Positions 1-11,973 are shown, counted from the first letter of the stretch. The stretch is DNA of 64,000 bases from Lactobacillus sp. ESL0701 (GCF_029433445.1 NZ_JAQTIC010000006.1:62001-126000), one strand, 5' to 3'. Notes: generated by a model from the letters alone, not told the origin. Program-made: numbers and translations.

Positions 1-495
1 TAAACTCGCCTTAAAACGAAGCAAAATGTCGTCTTTTTGACTAGGATTTGTGAGCACAGCTCGAATAGCAGCGTGGCTTAAGACCATCGCGCTCCAATTC
101 TGCGGACTTAATTCTGCCTGCTTAGCAGTTTGCGCCGGCTTTGCCAGCATGCTTTCGTTATATAAAACATGCATTTTGATTAAGAGTGCATACTTACTGG
201 CATGTGTTTTTTCAACAAAATTGACCACATTCAGATAAAAAATCTGCGGCTCAAACTGAGGCGTAACCTTGATATCGGCATGAATTTCGCGAAGTGCCAG
301 CCCATATAAATAACTGTAAGCATCAAGCAAATCTGTAAAATATTTATAAAAGGCCCCACGAGCAATTTGTGCTTCCTTAACAATTCGTGCCACCTGTGCT
401 TCTTGAAGTGGATAATGACTAAATTCGCTAAGCAGCGCCTGTGTAATGAGGTCTTTTTTTACTTGCGGCAAGTTGATAAAAGTTGCCTTGACCAT
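1..495 (-). CDS. TetR/AcrR family transcriptional regulator (3' end cut by window edge)
   Basis: This is a DNA-binding one-component regulator with the N-terminal helix-turn-helix of the TetR family. Reading inward from the ATG at 493-495, residues about 22-50 form the HTH, and the stretch RGAFYKYF matches the family's RGxFYxYF recognition-helix signature. The rest is a helical ligand-binding domain of unknown specificity. The frame is open for 165 codons and leaves the window at base 1, so the C-terminus is missing. An AAGGGTGG ribosome-binding site precedes the start. A 17-bp near-perfect palindrome lies just upstream at 520-536, which suggests autoregulation. The ligand and the other targets cannot be read from this window. 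Confidence 0.85.
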   Translation of the reverse strand, partial: MVKATFINLPQVKKDLITQALLSEFSHYPLQEAQVARIVKEAQIARGAFYKYFTDLLDAYSYLYGLALREIHADIKVTPQFEPQIFYLNVVNFVEKTHASKYALLIKMHVLYNESMLAKPAQTAKQAELSPQNWSAMVLSHAAIRAVLTNPSQKDDILLRFKASL

Positions 496-519
496 TCCGT
501 TACCACCCTTTTCTAGTTA

Positions 520-536
520 AGTGACACAGTGTCACT
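520..536. promoter_or_regulatory. Probable TetR operator and promoter of the TetR gene
   Basis: AGTGACACAGTGTCACT is an inverted repeat that is perfect except for its central base. It lies 25 bp upstream of the TetR start. On the minus strand a TTGACT / TATCAT promoter with an 18-bp spacer sits immediately upstream of it, so a bound repressor would block transcription start. The location and symmetry are typical of TetR-family autoregulatory operators. Confidence 0.65.
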
Positions 537-589
537 TTTATAAAATGATATCAGTATCAAACTTGCATAGTCAAATATTATGCAAATAA

Positions 590-612
590 AAAAGATCCAT
601 AAGGATCTTTTA
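590..612 (-). terminator. Rho-independent terminator of the histidine phosphatase gene
   Basis: AAAGATCC pairs with GGATCTTT across a four-base loop. On the minus strand the hairpin is followed by a T-rich run. It lies directly after the stop of the phosphatase gene and upstream of the TetR promoter. Confidence 0.6.
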
Positions 613-619
613 TAATTTA

Positions 620-1222
620 TTAAAGCGCTAATATTTGATTATAATAGTTAATGCGTGGTGTATGGTCACGGTACGAGATTTTAGCTAAAGCACAGTTTTT
701 CATTGTATCAAAGTAAGTAAAATCACCATTGGTAAAATAATGCGCGAACATCATCCGAATTAACGTGCCATGACAAACCACCAACACTTTTTTACCAGCA
801 TAATTTTGCGTGAGATCATCTAAAAATTGCCCGCAGCGATTATTTAATTCCTCATTGCTCTCGCCATGCGGGGCATATTTGATGTAATTCGCATTCGCCT
901 TACCCCAAGGATCAACGGCATCAGGATATTTTTGACCCAATTCTGTTAATAATTGCCCATCCCATTCGCCAAAGTTAAATTCGACTAAGCGTTTATCAAT
1001 CTTGATTTTCTTTTGCCCCTTGGTGAAAATCTGTGCAGTTTCAAGTGCCCGCTTCATTGGACTTGAAAAGACGACATCAAACGCAGATGGATCAAAATGA
1101 GCCGCGGCTTTTTCGGCATAGGCACGCCCCGCCGCGTTTAAGTCCTTATCAAAACGCGAGCCCTGAATACGCCCCGTCTTATTTAAATCAGTTTGACCAT
1201 GACGAACAAAAACAATTTCCAT
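620..1222 (-). CDS. Histidine phosphatase (phosphoglycerate mutase-like) family protein
   Basis: A 200-residue cytosolic protein of the histidine phosphatase superfamily. The catalytic RHG motif is in VFVRHGQTD near residue 8, where the His becomes phosphorylated. A second catalytic His lies in VVCHGTLIR near residue 150, and the acid is probably the Glu of NFGEWDG. The length and motifs fit cofactor-dependent phosphatases or mutases acting on small phosphorylated metabolites, but the substrate cannot be told from sequence. It has a GGTGAGG ribosome-binding site. A second protein of the same superfamily lies at 31459-32103. It appears to be a single-gene unit with its own terminator. Confidence 0.88.
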   Translation of the reverse strand: MEIVFVRHGQTDLNKTGRIQGSRFDKDLNAAGRAYAEKAAAHFDPSAFDVVFSSPMKRALETAQIFTKGQKKIKIDKRLVEFNFGEWDGQLLTELGQKYPDAVDPWGKANANYIKYAPHGESNEELNNRCGQFLDDLTQNYAGKKVLVVCHGTLIRMMFAHYFTNGDFTYFDTMKNCALAKISYRDHTPRINYYNQILAL

Positions 1223-1284
1223 ACTTAAACCTCACCTATCAACTAGGTATATTTTACTATTAGTCTGGAATAATTAACACCCAC

Positions 1285-2052
1285 TTACCGTCTCTTAAAA
1301 TCAAATTCTGTCCGAAAAACATAATTAGCGGCATTACTTTCTTCTGGGATAAATTGAAAGCCAAAATCACTAAAGTCCTGTAATTGCTCAGGCTTAGTCA
1401 GCTGATTTTCCGCAATAAAGCGCGTCATTTCGCCACGCGCCATTTTGGCATGCACACCAACAGTCTTCCATTGGCCATTCTTTAACTCTTGAAAATCAAT
1501 GTTAATCATGCGCCGCTTAGCTGTTAAATATGGCCTGATATTTCTGGAATATTCTTTAGAGGCCAAATTTATTAACACTGTTTCATCATTAAATAAATTA
1601 TCTGCAATCGTCGAGCCCCAAAATTTATACAAATTCGGCTGCTCAAAACCAATTACTTTATTCTTCATTTCTAAGCGATACGGCCACACACCGTCAAATG
1701 GCCGCAAAACGCCATATAAGCCCGATAAAATCCGCACCTTGTCCTGCAAATAATCAAGTGCAGGTGTAGTAAACAAATCGGCTGCCATGTATTGATATTG
1801 GATGCCGGAATAAGAAATAACCGCCGGCGTTAAATTATCACTCTGCTTTAAATCAAGTTGTGCAATCTGCTTTTGCCCTTCTTTAGCTGTTCGTTCACTT
1901 GACTGCCAGATAGCCTTTAATTGCTCTAAACTGCAGCTTTTTAAGTATCCTGCTAATTGCTCAGCTTGCGGTAAGAATTGCGGCGTTGACCGGACTGGAA
2001 AAGCTTCACGGTCAACTTTCATTTTCATGGCTGGTGAAATAATAATTTTCAT
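1285..2052 (-). CDS. yaaA: Peroxide stress protein YaaA (UPF0246/DUF328)
   Basis: A 255-residue cytosolic protein of the YaaA family. In E. coli this protein lowers free iron and limits DNA damage during peroxide stress. It begins MKIIISPAMKM, the typical family start, and contains SGLYGVLRPFDGVWPYRLEM and INLASKEY, both characteristic of the family. A longer reading from an upstream start would add 46 residues. I rejected it because those residues are not family-like, and because the ATG at 2050-2052 follows an AGAAGGA ribosome-binding site. The gene is divergent from the conserved unknown at 2114 and shares a very short promoter region with it. Confidence 0.9.
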   Translation of the reverse strand: MKIIISPAMKMKVDREAFPVRSTPQFLPQAEQLAGYLKSCSLEQLKAIWQSSERTAKEGQKQIAQLDLKQSDNLTPAVISYSGIQYQYMAADLFTTPALDYLQDKVRILSGLYGVLRPFDGVWPYRLEMKNKVIGFEQPNLYKFWGSTIADNLFNDETVLINLASKEYSRNIRPYLTAKRRMINIDFQELKNGQWKTVGVHAKMARGEMTRFIAENQLTKPEQLQDFSDFGFQFIPEESNAANYVFRTEFDFKRR

Positions 2053-2113
2053 TTTTCGTATTTTCCTTCTTTTAGAGTTAAACTTAATATTATTATATCT
2101 AAGGAGAGATTCG

Positions 2114-2770
2114 ATGAATCCTGATTTTGCAATTGTCTTAAATTTTAAACTAACTAACCCCGAAAAGGTCAACGCTGACTTACTAGTCAAAACCGCACGT
2201 GATATTGGTGCACGCGCCGTCGCAGCTGATGGTGCCCAAGAAGCTTTTCAAGCTGCCTGCGCCAAGTACACGATTGCCCTAGTTAACGAGGGTCTTGGAC
2301 AAAGTTATCTACCAGATAACGTAATCGATGCAATGATGAAGCAGCGTGAAGCCGGCAAAGCCACGGTAATTAATTTGACCGTTGCAGACAACGGTGAATT
2401 AACCGACGAAAGTAAAAAACTTTTAACGCCAATTAATGACTGGATGCACATGTTTGGTCATGCCTTCAATGAAAGTGAGCCTTGCGCAATCAGTGCTGAC
2501 GGCGATAGTTTTGTATTGCAAAATCGTCACATGCATTATCAAAAATATGTTTTCGTCAAGCAGCCATTGCCAACAAAGATTACCATTACTGGTCTAACAC
2601 ATGAACCTAACCGCGTTGAATGGATTGAAAAGCGTGTTGACCTTAAGTTCACTTATGAAGATAACACACTGATAATTGACTTAGCCGAGCCAGTTGAAGA
2701 ATTTCCTTGGCAGGTTCTACGGATTCAAGAACACCGTCCTGAAGATGATATTCTTGAAACCAAATTCTAA
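2114..2770 (+). CDS. Conserved protein of unknown function
   Basis: A 218-residue protein, probably cytosolic, with no signal peptide or membrane segment. The start is the ATG at 2114, directly after AAGGAGAGAT. In-frame starts further upstream would overlap yaaA. The N-terminal half (NFKLTNPEKVNADLLVKTARDIGARAVAADG) looks like an alpha/beta fold. The C-terminal half, with repeated beta-like stretches and the ending WQVLRIQEHRPEDD, resembles a small beta-sandwich of the kind found at the C-terminus of GH29 alpha-fucosidases. No glycosidase catalytic domain is present, so I assign no activity. It is a monocistronic unit ending in a strong terminator. Confidence 0.75.
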   Translation: MNPDFAIVLNFKLTNPEKVNADLLVKTARDIGARAVAADGAQEAFQAACAKYTIALVNEGLGQSYLPDNVIDAMMKQREAGKATVINLTVADNGELTDESKKLLTPINDWMHMFGHAFNESEPCAISADGDSFVLQNRHMHYQKYVFVKQPLPTKITITGLTHEPNRVEWIEKRVDLKFTYEDNTLIIDLAEPVEEFPWQVLRIQEHRPEDDILETKF

Positions 2771-2776
2771 ATAACG

Positions 2777-2817
2777 AAAAATACTACGTTTATTAATTTC
2801 AAACGTAGTATTTTTTT
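2777..2817. terminator. Bidirectional rho-independent terminator
   Basis: AAATACTACGTTT pairs with AAACGTAGTATTT around a nine-base loop, with A- and T-runs on both sides. It sits between the convergent unknown gene (+) and the phospho-beta-glucosidase gene (-) and can serve both. Confidence 0.8.
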
Positions 2818-2818
2818 A

Positions 2819-6143
<3,325 letters not shown>

Positions 6144-6192
6144 TTAAATTTTAATAACACACTTTAAAATAATTTAACTTTAACTTTTTTTA

Positions 6193-6888
6193 TTATTTTT
6201 GTCCATAATAAGCATTTGGTCCATGTTTACGATAATAATGCTTATCAAGCAAGTACTGCGGCAATTCTGAGTTTTGATGTGTTAATTCTAAAGTATGAAA
6301 GTCTTCTTCGGCAACAATTTCTAAAACTTTCGCATTATACACTGCCTTTTCAGGATTTTCGCCCCAAGCAAATGGCCCATGCTGGCTGACTAAAGCTGCT
6401 GGCGTTGCCTCATAATCTAGATGCCGCTCCTTAAAAGTTTTAACAATTGTTTTGCCAGTGTTGCCCTCGTAATCTTCTTCAATTTCTTCCTTAGTTAAGG
6501 CGTCAGCTGCCGGAATATTAGTATAAAATGTATCCGCATGTGTGGTATTCAGTGCAGGAATATCCATTTTAGCTGCCGCAAATGACACTGCCCAAGGTGA
6601 ATGAGTATGAACAATGCCGCCAATTTTGGGAAAATGATTATATAAATACGTATGTGTCGGCGTATCTGATGACGGATTTTTATCGCCTTCCACAACCTCA
6701 CCCTTTAAGTTAACTACTACCAAATCATCCGGCTTAAGTTCCTCATAGGGCACTCCCGACGGCTTAATCACGTATAATCCAGCATCACGGTCAATTCCAG
6801 ATACATTGCCCCATGTAAAAGTTACTAAATTTAATTTGGGCAATGACATATTTGCTTGGTAGACTTCTTCTTTTAACTGTTCAAGCAT
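6193..6888 (-). CDS. ulaF: L-ribulose-5-phosphate 4-epimerase (UlaF/AraD family)
   Basis: A 231-residue class II aldolase/epimerase that converts L-ribulose 5-phosphate to D-xylulose 5-phosphate, the last step before the phosphoketolase or pentose-phosphate route. The zinc-binding pair is seen in VHTHSPWAV (about residues 94-96), with a third His in LVSQHGPFAWG. The N-terminal TWGNVSGIDR matches the family phosphate-binding region. As the last gene of an ascorbate operon it is assigned UlaF rather than AraD; no arabinose genes are near. An AGGAGAG ribosome-binding site precedes the ATG, 11 bp after ulaE. Confidence 0.92.
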   Translation of the reverse strand: MLEQLKEEVYQANMSLPKLNLVTFTWGNVSGIDRDAGLYVIKPSGVPYEELKPDDLVVVNLKGEVVEGDKNPSSDTPTHTYLYNHFPKIGGIVHTHSPWAVSFAAAKMDIPALNTTHADTFYTNIPAADALTKEEIEEDYEGNTGKTIVKTFKERHLDYEATPAALVSQHGPFAWGENPEKAVYNAKVLEIVAEEDFHTLELTHQNSELPQYLLDKHYYRKHGPNAYYGQK

Positions 6889-6899
6889 CTTATTCTCTC

Positions 6900-7781
6900 C
6901 TATTCAACTGCTTCTTGCGTAATACCAACTTGGGCAAAAATCTTATCAAAGAAGGTCTTTGCCGCCTTAACTTCCCCAAGTGCATTTTCGTCGCCGTTAT
7001 CACCTGACCACATTTCAATGGTAAAGCTGCCATTGTAATCAAGACGCACTAATTCCCGCAGTAAACCAACAAAATCGACACAGCCTTCCCCAAAAGGCAC
7101 ATTTTTAAATTGCCCTTTGAAATTCGGCGTTACTTTTTTACTGTCTTTTAAGTGGATTGCACAGATCGTGTCAATATAATTTTCAATTTCAGCTGGGACA
7201 TCATTTTCCGGCCAGGCACTTAAATTACCCAAATCTGGATAAGCCTGCAGCCATGGACTTTTTGCCAATTCATGATAATGATCGATTTTGGATAAATTAT
7301 TAATAAACGGATCATCCATCGTCTCAATTGACAACATAATATTTTTCTTAGCTGCCATGTGAACACATTTAATTAAATTCTCGACGTAATATTCACGTGA
7401 CAAGTCTGTCTTTTCTTCATAATAAACATCGTAACCAGCCATCTGAATATTATGAATACCCAAGTCCACACACAAGTCGACTGCCTTGGCCATCATCTCC
7501 AGTGACTTCTGCCGCACCCCAGGATCAGATGAACCTAGCGGAAAACGCCGGTGTCCTGACAACATCAAATTATTAATTCTGGTATTAGTTGACCACATTA
7601 AATCACGAAATTGTTGGCGCTCATCTCGCGTCCAATCAAGCCGTGCCAGCCGCTTGTCACTCTCATCAATTGAAAATTCTAAAAAGTTAAAGCCTAATTG
7701 ATGAACTAAGTTAAAGGTCTCTTCCCAAGACAAATCCTGCGGCAAAGCTTTTTCATAAATGCCTAACGAATTTACTGTCAT
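6900..7781 (-). CDS. ulaE: L-ribulose-5-phosphate 3-epimerase (L-xylulose-5-phosphate 3-epimerase) UlaE
   Basis: A 293-residue TIM-barrel sugar-phosphate epimerase of the xylose-isomerase-like family. It interconverts L-xylulose 5-phosphate and L-ribulose 5-phosphate in ascorbate catabolism. Metal-binding acids are seen in SIETMDDP, AYPDLGNLSAW, HLKDSKK and FTIEMWSG, in the order expected for UlaE/SgaU. MLSGHRRFPLGSSDP is typical of this family. The ATG at 7781 follows AAGGAG. A hairpin with a T-run lies between ulaD and this gene, so expression of ulaE and ulaF may be lower than that of the upstream genes. Confidence 0.93.
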   Translation of the reverse strand: MTVNSLGIYEKALPQDLSWEETFNLVHQLGFNFLEFSIDESDKRLARLDWTRDERQQFRDLMWSTNTRINNLMLSGHRRFPLGSSDPGVRQKSLEMMAKAVDLCVDLGIHNIQMAGYDVYYEEKTDLSREYYVENLIKCVHMAAKKNIMLSIETMDDPFINNLSKIDHYHELAKSPWLQAYPDLGNLSAWPENDVPAEIENYIDTICAIHLKDSKKVTPNFKGQFKNVPFGEGCVDFVGLLRELVRLDYNGSFTIEMWSGDNGDENALGEVKAAKTFFDKIFAQVGITQEAVE

Positions 7782-7805
7782 ACTGTTTGCTCCTTACCAA
7801 ATTTA

Positions 7806-7847
7806 AAATAAAAGGGAAACCATGAATTGAAATTCACCAGTTTCCCT
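7806..7847 (-). terminator. Intercistronic hairpin inside the ula operon (possible partial terminator)
   Basis: On the minus strand AGGGAAAC pairs with GTTTCCCT, with an inner TGAATT/AATTCA stem, and CCCTTTTATTTT follows. It lies between the ulaD stop and the ulaE start. It looks like a rho-independent terminator but sits inside one functional pathway, which suggests attenuation or RNA-end protection rather than the end of the operon. Confidence 0.65.
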
Positions 7848-7856
7848 AATTATTAA

Positions 7857-8495
7857 TTAACCCCAAATATTATTAATTTCGTCCTTGAACTGTTGGGCAA
7901 CAGCACGTGGGTCATCAGCTTCTCTAATTGCTCGACCGGCAATAAAGGTATAAACAGGAACACCTTTAAATAACTTAAGGATTTCCGGATGAACGCCACC
8001 AGTAACGGAGACTTTAAAGCCCATCTTGATTAGATTCTTAACGTTCTCAACATCTTTTTCAGACCATTTTTGTCCAGCAAACTTCGCATCACGGCTTTGA
8101 TGATAAACAACCTGGTGAATGCCGTTATCAAGCCATTCCTGCATCCTATCTTGATCATCCCAGCCTTCATAAAGTTCTACCTGAACTTCGATTTCTTTTT
8201 GAGCATTACTCATTGTAGGAACAGTTGCCGCATTAATACAGGTCATCCAATCAGCACCGGCATCCTTGCATGATTTACCACACTTAGTTCCAGCGTCAGC
8301 ACACTTAACGTCTGCCAAAAGGATTTTGTCAGGAGCCATCGCCCGTAAATTTCTCACGGCACTTAAGCCATCGCGATAGACTAAAATCGTTCCCGCTTCA
8401 ACAACATCAATTAAATCTTCAACCTTGCGTAAAACGCTAATTGCCTGCGCAGTATTATCACTATCTAAAGCAACTTGTAATTTTGGTATTGCCAT
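7857..8495 (-). CDS. ulaD: 3-keto-L-gulonate-6-phosphate decarboxylase UlaD
   Basis: A 212-residue enzyme of the orotidine-monophosphate-decarboxylase superfamily. It converts 3-keto-L-gulonate 6-phosphate to L-xylulose 5-phosphate with loss of CO2, using Mg. The active-site set reads at the positions known for the E. coli enzyme: Asp11 (ALDSDN), Glu33 (VVEAG), then Asp62, Lys64 and Asp67 in LLADVKCADAG. IAGRAIREADDP near the C-terminus carries the expected Arg. It is preceded by AAGGAGATAACA and lies 11 bp after ulaB. Confidence 0.95.
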   Translation of the reverse strand: MAIPKLQVALDSDNTAQAISVLRKVEDLIDVVEAGTILVYRDGLSAVRNLRAMAPDKILLADVKCADAGTKCGKSCKDAGADWMTCINAATVPTMSNAQKEIEVQVELYEGWDDQDRMQEWLDNGIHQVVYHQSRDAKFAGQKWSEKDVENVKNLIKMGFKVSVTGGVHPEILKLFKGVPVYTFIAGRAIREADDPRAVAQQFKDEINNIWG

Positions 8496-8506
8496 TGTTA
8501 TCTCCT

Positions 8507-8812
8507 TTAATTCTTCTTAAATTTGGTTGGAATATCGGAATCATTAATTTTATCTTCAATTTCTTGAGCTGAAATCACATTTTTGATTCCAATTACTTCG
8601 CCGCCACGCTTTTTGACTTCATCAAACATTTTGACAAACGGAACAGATGTAAAAACAACGTCATAGTTGCGGGCAATGCCCTTAGCTTCCGAAATTGAAG
8701 TATGATCAGCCTGCGTAATCTGATAACCCATTTTTTCCATTGTCTTTTTAACAGTTCTCATCAACATCAAACTAGTTCCTGAACCGTTAGCACATGCAGT
8801 TAAAATTTTCAT
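8507..8812 (-). CDS. ulaB: PTS ascorbate transporter EIIB component
   Basis: A 101-residue cytosolic phosphotransfer protein of the ascorbate/galactitol EIIB type. The phospho-accepting Cys7 lies in MKILTACANGSGTSLM, the N-terminal P-loop-like motif of this family. It receives phosphate from UlaC and passes it to ascorbate during passage through UlaA. The length is normal for the family. The gene lies between ulaA and ulaD with short gaps, in line with a single operon. Confidence 0.94.
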   Translation of the reverse strand: MKILTACANGSGTSLMLMRTVKKTMEKMGYQITQADHTSISEAKGIARNYDVVFTSVPFVKMFDEVKKRGGEVIGIKNVISAQEIEDKINDSDIPTKFKKN

Positions 8813-8842
8813 AATTCTCGTTCCTTTAACCTAAAACAAATA

Positions 8843-10339
8843 TTATTCTTCTTTATGATTTAACTTTTTCCAAGCTGAGTAATCTTCAGTAATTAAGAAG
8901 TAACCTTCTGGATCTGCGCGATACTGTAATTGTGGAATTGCTAATAAAGCAATAATGATAATGGCAACACCAAAGTAACCTAAGTACTTCATAATTACAG
9001 TAAAGAATGGCCAAACAGTAGCCCAGTCGAACATGCCAAGGTAACCACCATAGCGAGCCATGCCAACCCAAGTAGCAATCAGTGCTGACCCCGCAACTTG
9101 AATTAAACCAGAAATATACGGCATAATCATGGCATACTTGTAACCGCCACGATCGTTAGCGTACAAACCAATCGCTGCATTATCAAAGAATAGCGGGATA
9201 AAGCCGGCAATTACTAAAGTCGGTGAATGGAAAATCAGCAATAAGAAAATCATCGTGAATTGTCCTAAAGCACCAAACATAAAACCAATTGTTTGCGCAT
9301 TTTGCGAACCAAAACCTAAAATTGCGGCAACATCAATACCAGGAACTGCACCAGGTAGCCATCTATCAGAAATACCCGTAAAGGATTCTGTTAATTCGTT
9401 AACGAACGTTCTAACACCTAACTGTAAGATAGCCAGATAAACTGAGAATTGCAGAGCCGTTTGTAAAATGTAAAAGACAAAACTTTGTCCCTTTTGCATA
9501 AAGTGCGCCTTAGTTAAGTAATCTGGTCCCAAGACGATTAAAATTGCACCGATGAACACTAGCATTAATAATGAAGTTGAAACCATATTGTCATTAAAAA
9601 TTGACATAAAGCTCGGTAATTTAATATCTTCAAGCCGCTTATTCTTATTTTCCTTACCCTTTTTCATGGAATGCTTTTCAAGCATTTCCGAAATCTTGGC
9701 AAAGAAATACAGACCAAACATTTGTTGGTGGGCAACAGCAAAGCCGGCACCATCAGTTAACTCTTGCGTAATCCCAACTGTTAGGTTAGAACCTACAGCC
9801 CAGTAGAGACCTAAGATTAAACTCATAATTGCTAAAATTGATATTCTGTTTAAATTTGGAAAACAAAACAGAATTAACCAGAAAGCAGTAGCAGCTTGTT
9901 GAACCTGCACATTACCAGTTGTAAAAACCGCTCTTAACTTGGTGTACTTCGAAAAACGAACCAGCAAAATGTTGATAATATAGGCAAATAATAGTAGCAG
10001 CATCGTGTCCGCAAAGGAGCGACCGAAGCGTTGCATAATTCCCGAATTAACAGCATTTTGACCAAAATAAGGGTCAATAATCATAGCACTTAAATGAAAG
10101 CGATCCTTCAAGCCAACTAAAATTGGTCTAAAAGTATTAACTAGTCCACTAGATCCAGCTGACAAGATAAAGTAGCCCACTGTGGCTTTTAAAAAGCCAG
10201 ACAAGACTTCATACCACTTTTTATGTTCCAAAATATAACCGATTAAAACAATAAAACCGATCATAAATGCAGGTTGTCCTAAAACATTAGTGGCAAAATA
10301 GCTCCAAATGGACAGTAAAACATTTAAAACATTTTGCAT
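8843..10339 (-). CDS. ulaA: PTS ascorbate transporter EIIC component
   Basis: A 498-residue integral membrane protein of the UlaA/SgaT family, the sugar channel of the ascorbate PTS. More than ten hydrophobic segments are visible. Family stretches include LSAGSSGLVNTFRPIL near residue 60, DPYFGQNAVNSG near residue 88, GADGAGFAVAHQQMFG-like sequence (here ELTDGAGFAVAHQQMFG) near residue 190 and FGSQNAQTIGFMFG near residue 345. The C-terminal tail is cytosolic (YRADPEGYFLITEDYSAWKK). It starts 4 bp after ulaC, so the two are likely translationally coupled. Confidence 0.94.
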   Translation of the reverse strand: MQNVLNVLLSIWSYFATNVLGQPAFMIGFIVLIGYILEHKKWYEVLSGFLKATVGYFILSAGSSGLVNTFRPILVGLKDRFHLSAMIIDPYFGQNAVNSGIMQRFGRSFADTMLLLLFAYIINILLVRFSKYTKLRAVFTTGNVQVQQAATAFWLILFCFPNLNRISILAIMSLILGLYWAVGSNLTVGITQELTDGAGFAVAHQQMFGLYFFAKISEMLEKHSMKKGKENKNKRLEDIKLPSFMSIFNDNMVSTSLLMLVFIGAILIVLGPDYLTKAHFMQKGQSFVFYILQTALQFSVYLAILQLGVRTFVNELTESFTGISDRWLPGAVPGIDVAAILGFGSQNAQTIGFMFGALGQFTMIFLLLIFHSPTLVIAGFIPLFFDNAAIGLYANDRGGYKYAMIMPYISGLIQVAGSALIATWVGMARYGGYLGMFDWATVWPFFTVIMKYLGYFGVAIIIIALLAIPQLQYRADPEGYFLITEDYSAWKKLNHKEE

Positions 10340-10343
10340 TTGT

Positions 10344-10820
10344 TTACCTACTCTCTTCTTCAGCTAGTTCATACTTATCAATGACCTTTTGATAATCTGC
10401 CAACGTCTTTACCTGCCGCAAATCATCAATTAAACCATCTTCCATCAGCATATTGGACAAATTAGCAATATTTTCCATATGCTGCTTATTATCTTTAGCA
10501 GCTAACATAAAGAACAATTGCGCATCTTTTTCTGGATCATTTTGGTCAAAAGAAATTGCTTTTGGAAAAATAGTTAAACCAATTCCTGTTCCCAAAACGC
10601 CTGAACTGTCTGCTTGTGAATGTGGCATTGCCACTCCAGGTACAATTACAATATACGGACCATATTCTTTAACATCAGCAATAACTTGATCAATATATTT
10701 ATCAGTAACAAGATCATTCGATTTCATAATTTCACCTGAAATTCTAAGTGCATCTTCCCAATCTTTTGGCTGTTTAGCACTGATATTAATCAAATGATTT
10801 TCTAAAAAATAACGTAGCAT
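10344..10820 (-). CDS. ulaC: PTS ascorbate transporter EIIA component
   Basis: A 158-residue EIIA of the fructose/mannitol fold. The phospho-His is His67 in VPGVAMPHSQADSSG. The segment FDQNDPEKDAQLFFMLAAKDNKQHMENIANL is the usual helical face of this fold. It accepts phosphate from HPr and hands it to UlaB. A GGAGGGAG ribosome-binding site precedes the ATG. The 37-bp gap to ulaG contains a short inverted repeat (TTATAAGC/GCTTATAA) that overlaps the ulaG stop codon and may stabilise the mRNA end. Confidence 0.93.
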   Translation of the reverse strand: MLRYFLENHLINISAKQPKDWEDALRISGEIMKSNDLVTDKYIDQVIADVKEYGPYIVIVPGVAMPHSQADSSGVLGTGIGLTIFPKAISFDQNDPEKDAQLFFMLAAKDNKQHMENIANLSNMLMEDGLIDDLRQVKTLADYQKVIDKYELAEEESR

Positions 10821-10857
10821 AACTCCCTCCTACCTTATAAGCAACTAAAAAATAGGC

Positions 10858-11931
10858 TTATAACAATTCTGGGAATGGCAGATCTGGATCATTCTTGAAT
10901 GCATCATGGAATCCGCGATCGTACATGTATTCAAAATTATCTTTATCCTGTGGATAGTTAAATTCGCCACCAACTTGCCAAATATATGGTTTAAACTTGT
11001 ATTGCAGACGGTACTTCTTTCTATTCCATAAGACCAAAATATCTTTCGGATCACTGTAAATATTTGACCAAATATCATAATGCATTGGGATAATTACCTT
11101 AGTATTCAAGGCTTCACCCATCCGCAATACTTGGGAATCATCTAGTTTATCAGTGATACCACGAGGGTTTTCACCGTAAGCACACAGAGTAACATCAATC
11201 TTATTTTCGTTACCATGCTTAACATAAGTATTAGAATAGTGTGAGTCCCCTGAGTGATACAGGTTGCCTCCTGAAGTTTCAAGCAGATAATTTACGGCTA
11301 ACTTGGCCATTTCTTTTGGCTTAGTACCGGCCAATTTAACATTAGGGTCATCTTCAGTTACTAATTCAGTTCTGTCAAAAGCTTCTAGTGCTTTAATCGT
11401 TACAGCGCCGACTTTAACTTCATCGCCTGGCTTGACAACGATAATTTTTTCTTCAGGAACACCCCATGACTTCCATTCATCAGCAACTCCTTGAGGGCCA
11501 ATAAATTTAGCATTCGGACAGAACTTGTTTACACAAGCTGCAGTGTAAATGTCCAAGTGATCGTGATGCGTATGGGTAACACACAAGGCATCCAAATCTC
11601 TAATTGCAAAGGGATCAATCACGTATGGCTTATTACGCATGTTAGGCTGTAGAGCTTCACCACCAGTCATCCGCATCATCTGGTGACCCTTACGCATCTT
11701 GCCATCACCATGTGAATGTTTACCAGTACCATTCCACATATCAATAGCAATATTCGTTCCTTCATGAGTCTTCAGCCACATCCCCATACAGCCAAGCCAC
11801 CAAATTGAAAATGAGTTTTCTGGCACTTTCTTTTCGGCAATTTGCTCATTTAAGTATGTTCCCCATTCAGGGAAATTATTCTCTGCAAATACAGCAGGTG
11901 TAACTTCGTTTATATTTGTCGGTTTTGTCAT
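10858..11931 (-). CDS. ulaG: L-ascorbate-6-phosphate lactonase UlaG
   Basis: A 357-residue metallo-beta-lactamase-fold lactonase that opens L-ascorbate 6-phosphate to 3-keto-L-gulonate 6-phosphate, the first cytosolic step. The metal motif THTHHDHLDIY is present near residue 140. Further ligands are in LYHSGDSHYSN near residue 228 and IIPMHYDIW near residue 280. It is the first gene of the operon, right behind the consensus promoter and cre site, and starts after AGGAGGAAAAAG. This gene order, with the lactonase first, is common in Firmicutes ula operons. Confidence 0.95.
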   Translation of the reverse strand: MTKPTNINEVTPAVFAENNFPEWGTYLNEQIAEKKVPENSFSIWWLGCMGMWLKTHEGTNIAIDMWNGTGKHSHGDGKMRKGHQMMRMTGGEALQPNMRNKPYVIDPFAIRDLDALCVTHTHHDHLDIYTAACVNKFCPNAKFIGPQGVADEWKSWGVPEEKIIVVKPGDEVKVGAVTIKALEAFDRTELVTEDDPNVKLAGTKPKEMAKLAVNYLLETSGGNLYHSGDSHYSNTYVKHGNENKIDVTLCAYGENPRGITDKLDDSQVLRMGEALNTKVIIPMHYDIWSNIYSDPKDILVLWNRKKYRLQYKFKPYIWQVGGEFNYPQDKDNFEYMYDRGFHDAFKNDPDLPFPELL

Positions 11932-11973
11932 CTTTTTCCTCCTAAAAGTTTATCTTGTTTGTTTTCACAACAG

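Noticed and set aside
50..238. 62-codon plus-strand ORF near the left edge
   Set aside because: It is the reverse-strand shadow of the TetR gene, which has a family-consistent protein and ribosome-binding site.
2053..2190. N-terminal extension of YaaA
   Set aside because: The extra residues do not look like the family and lie in the promoter space shared with the divergent gene.
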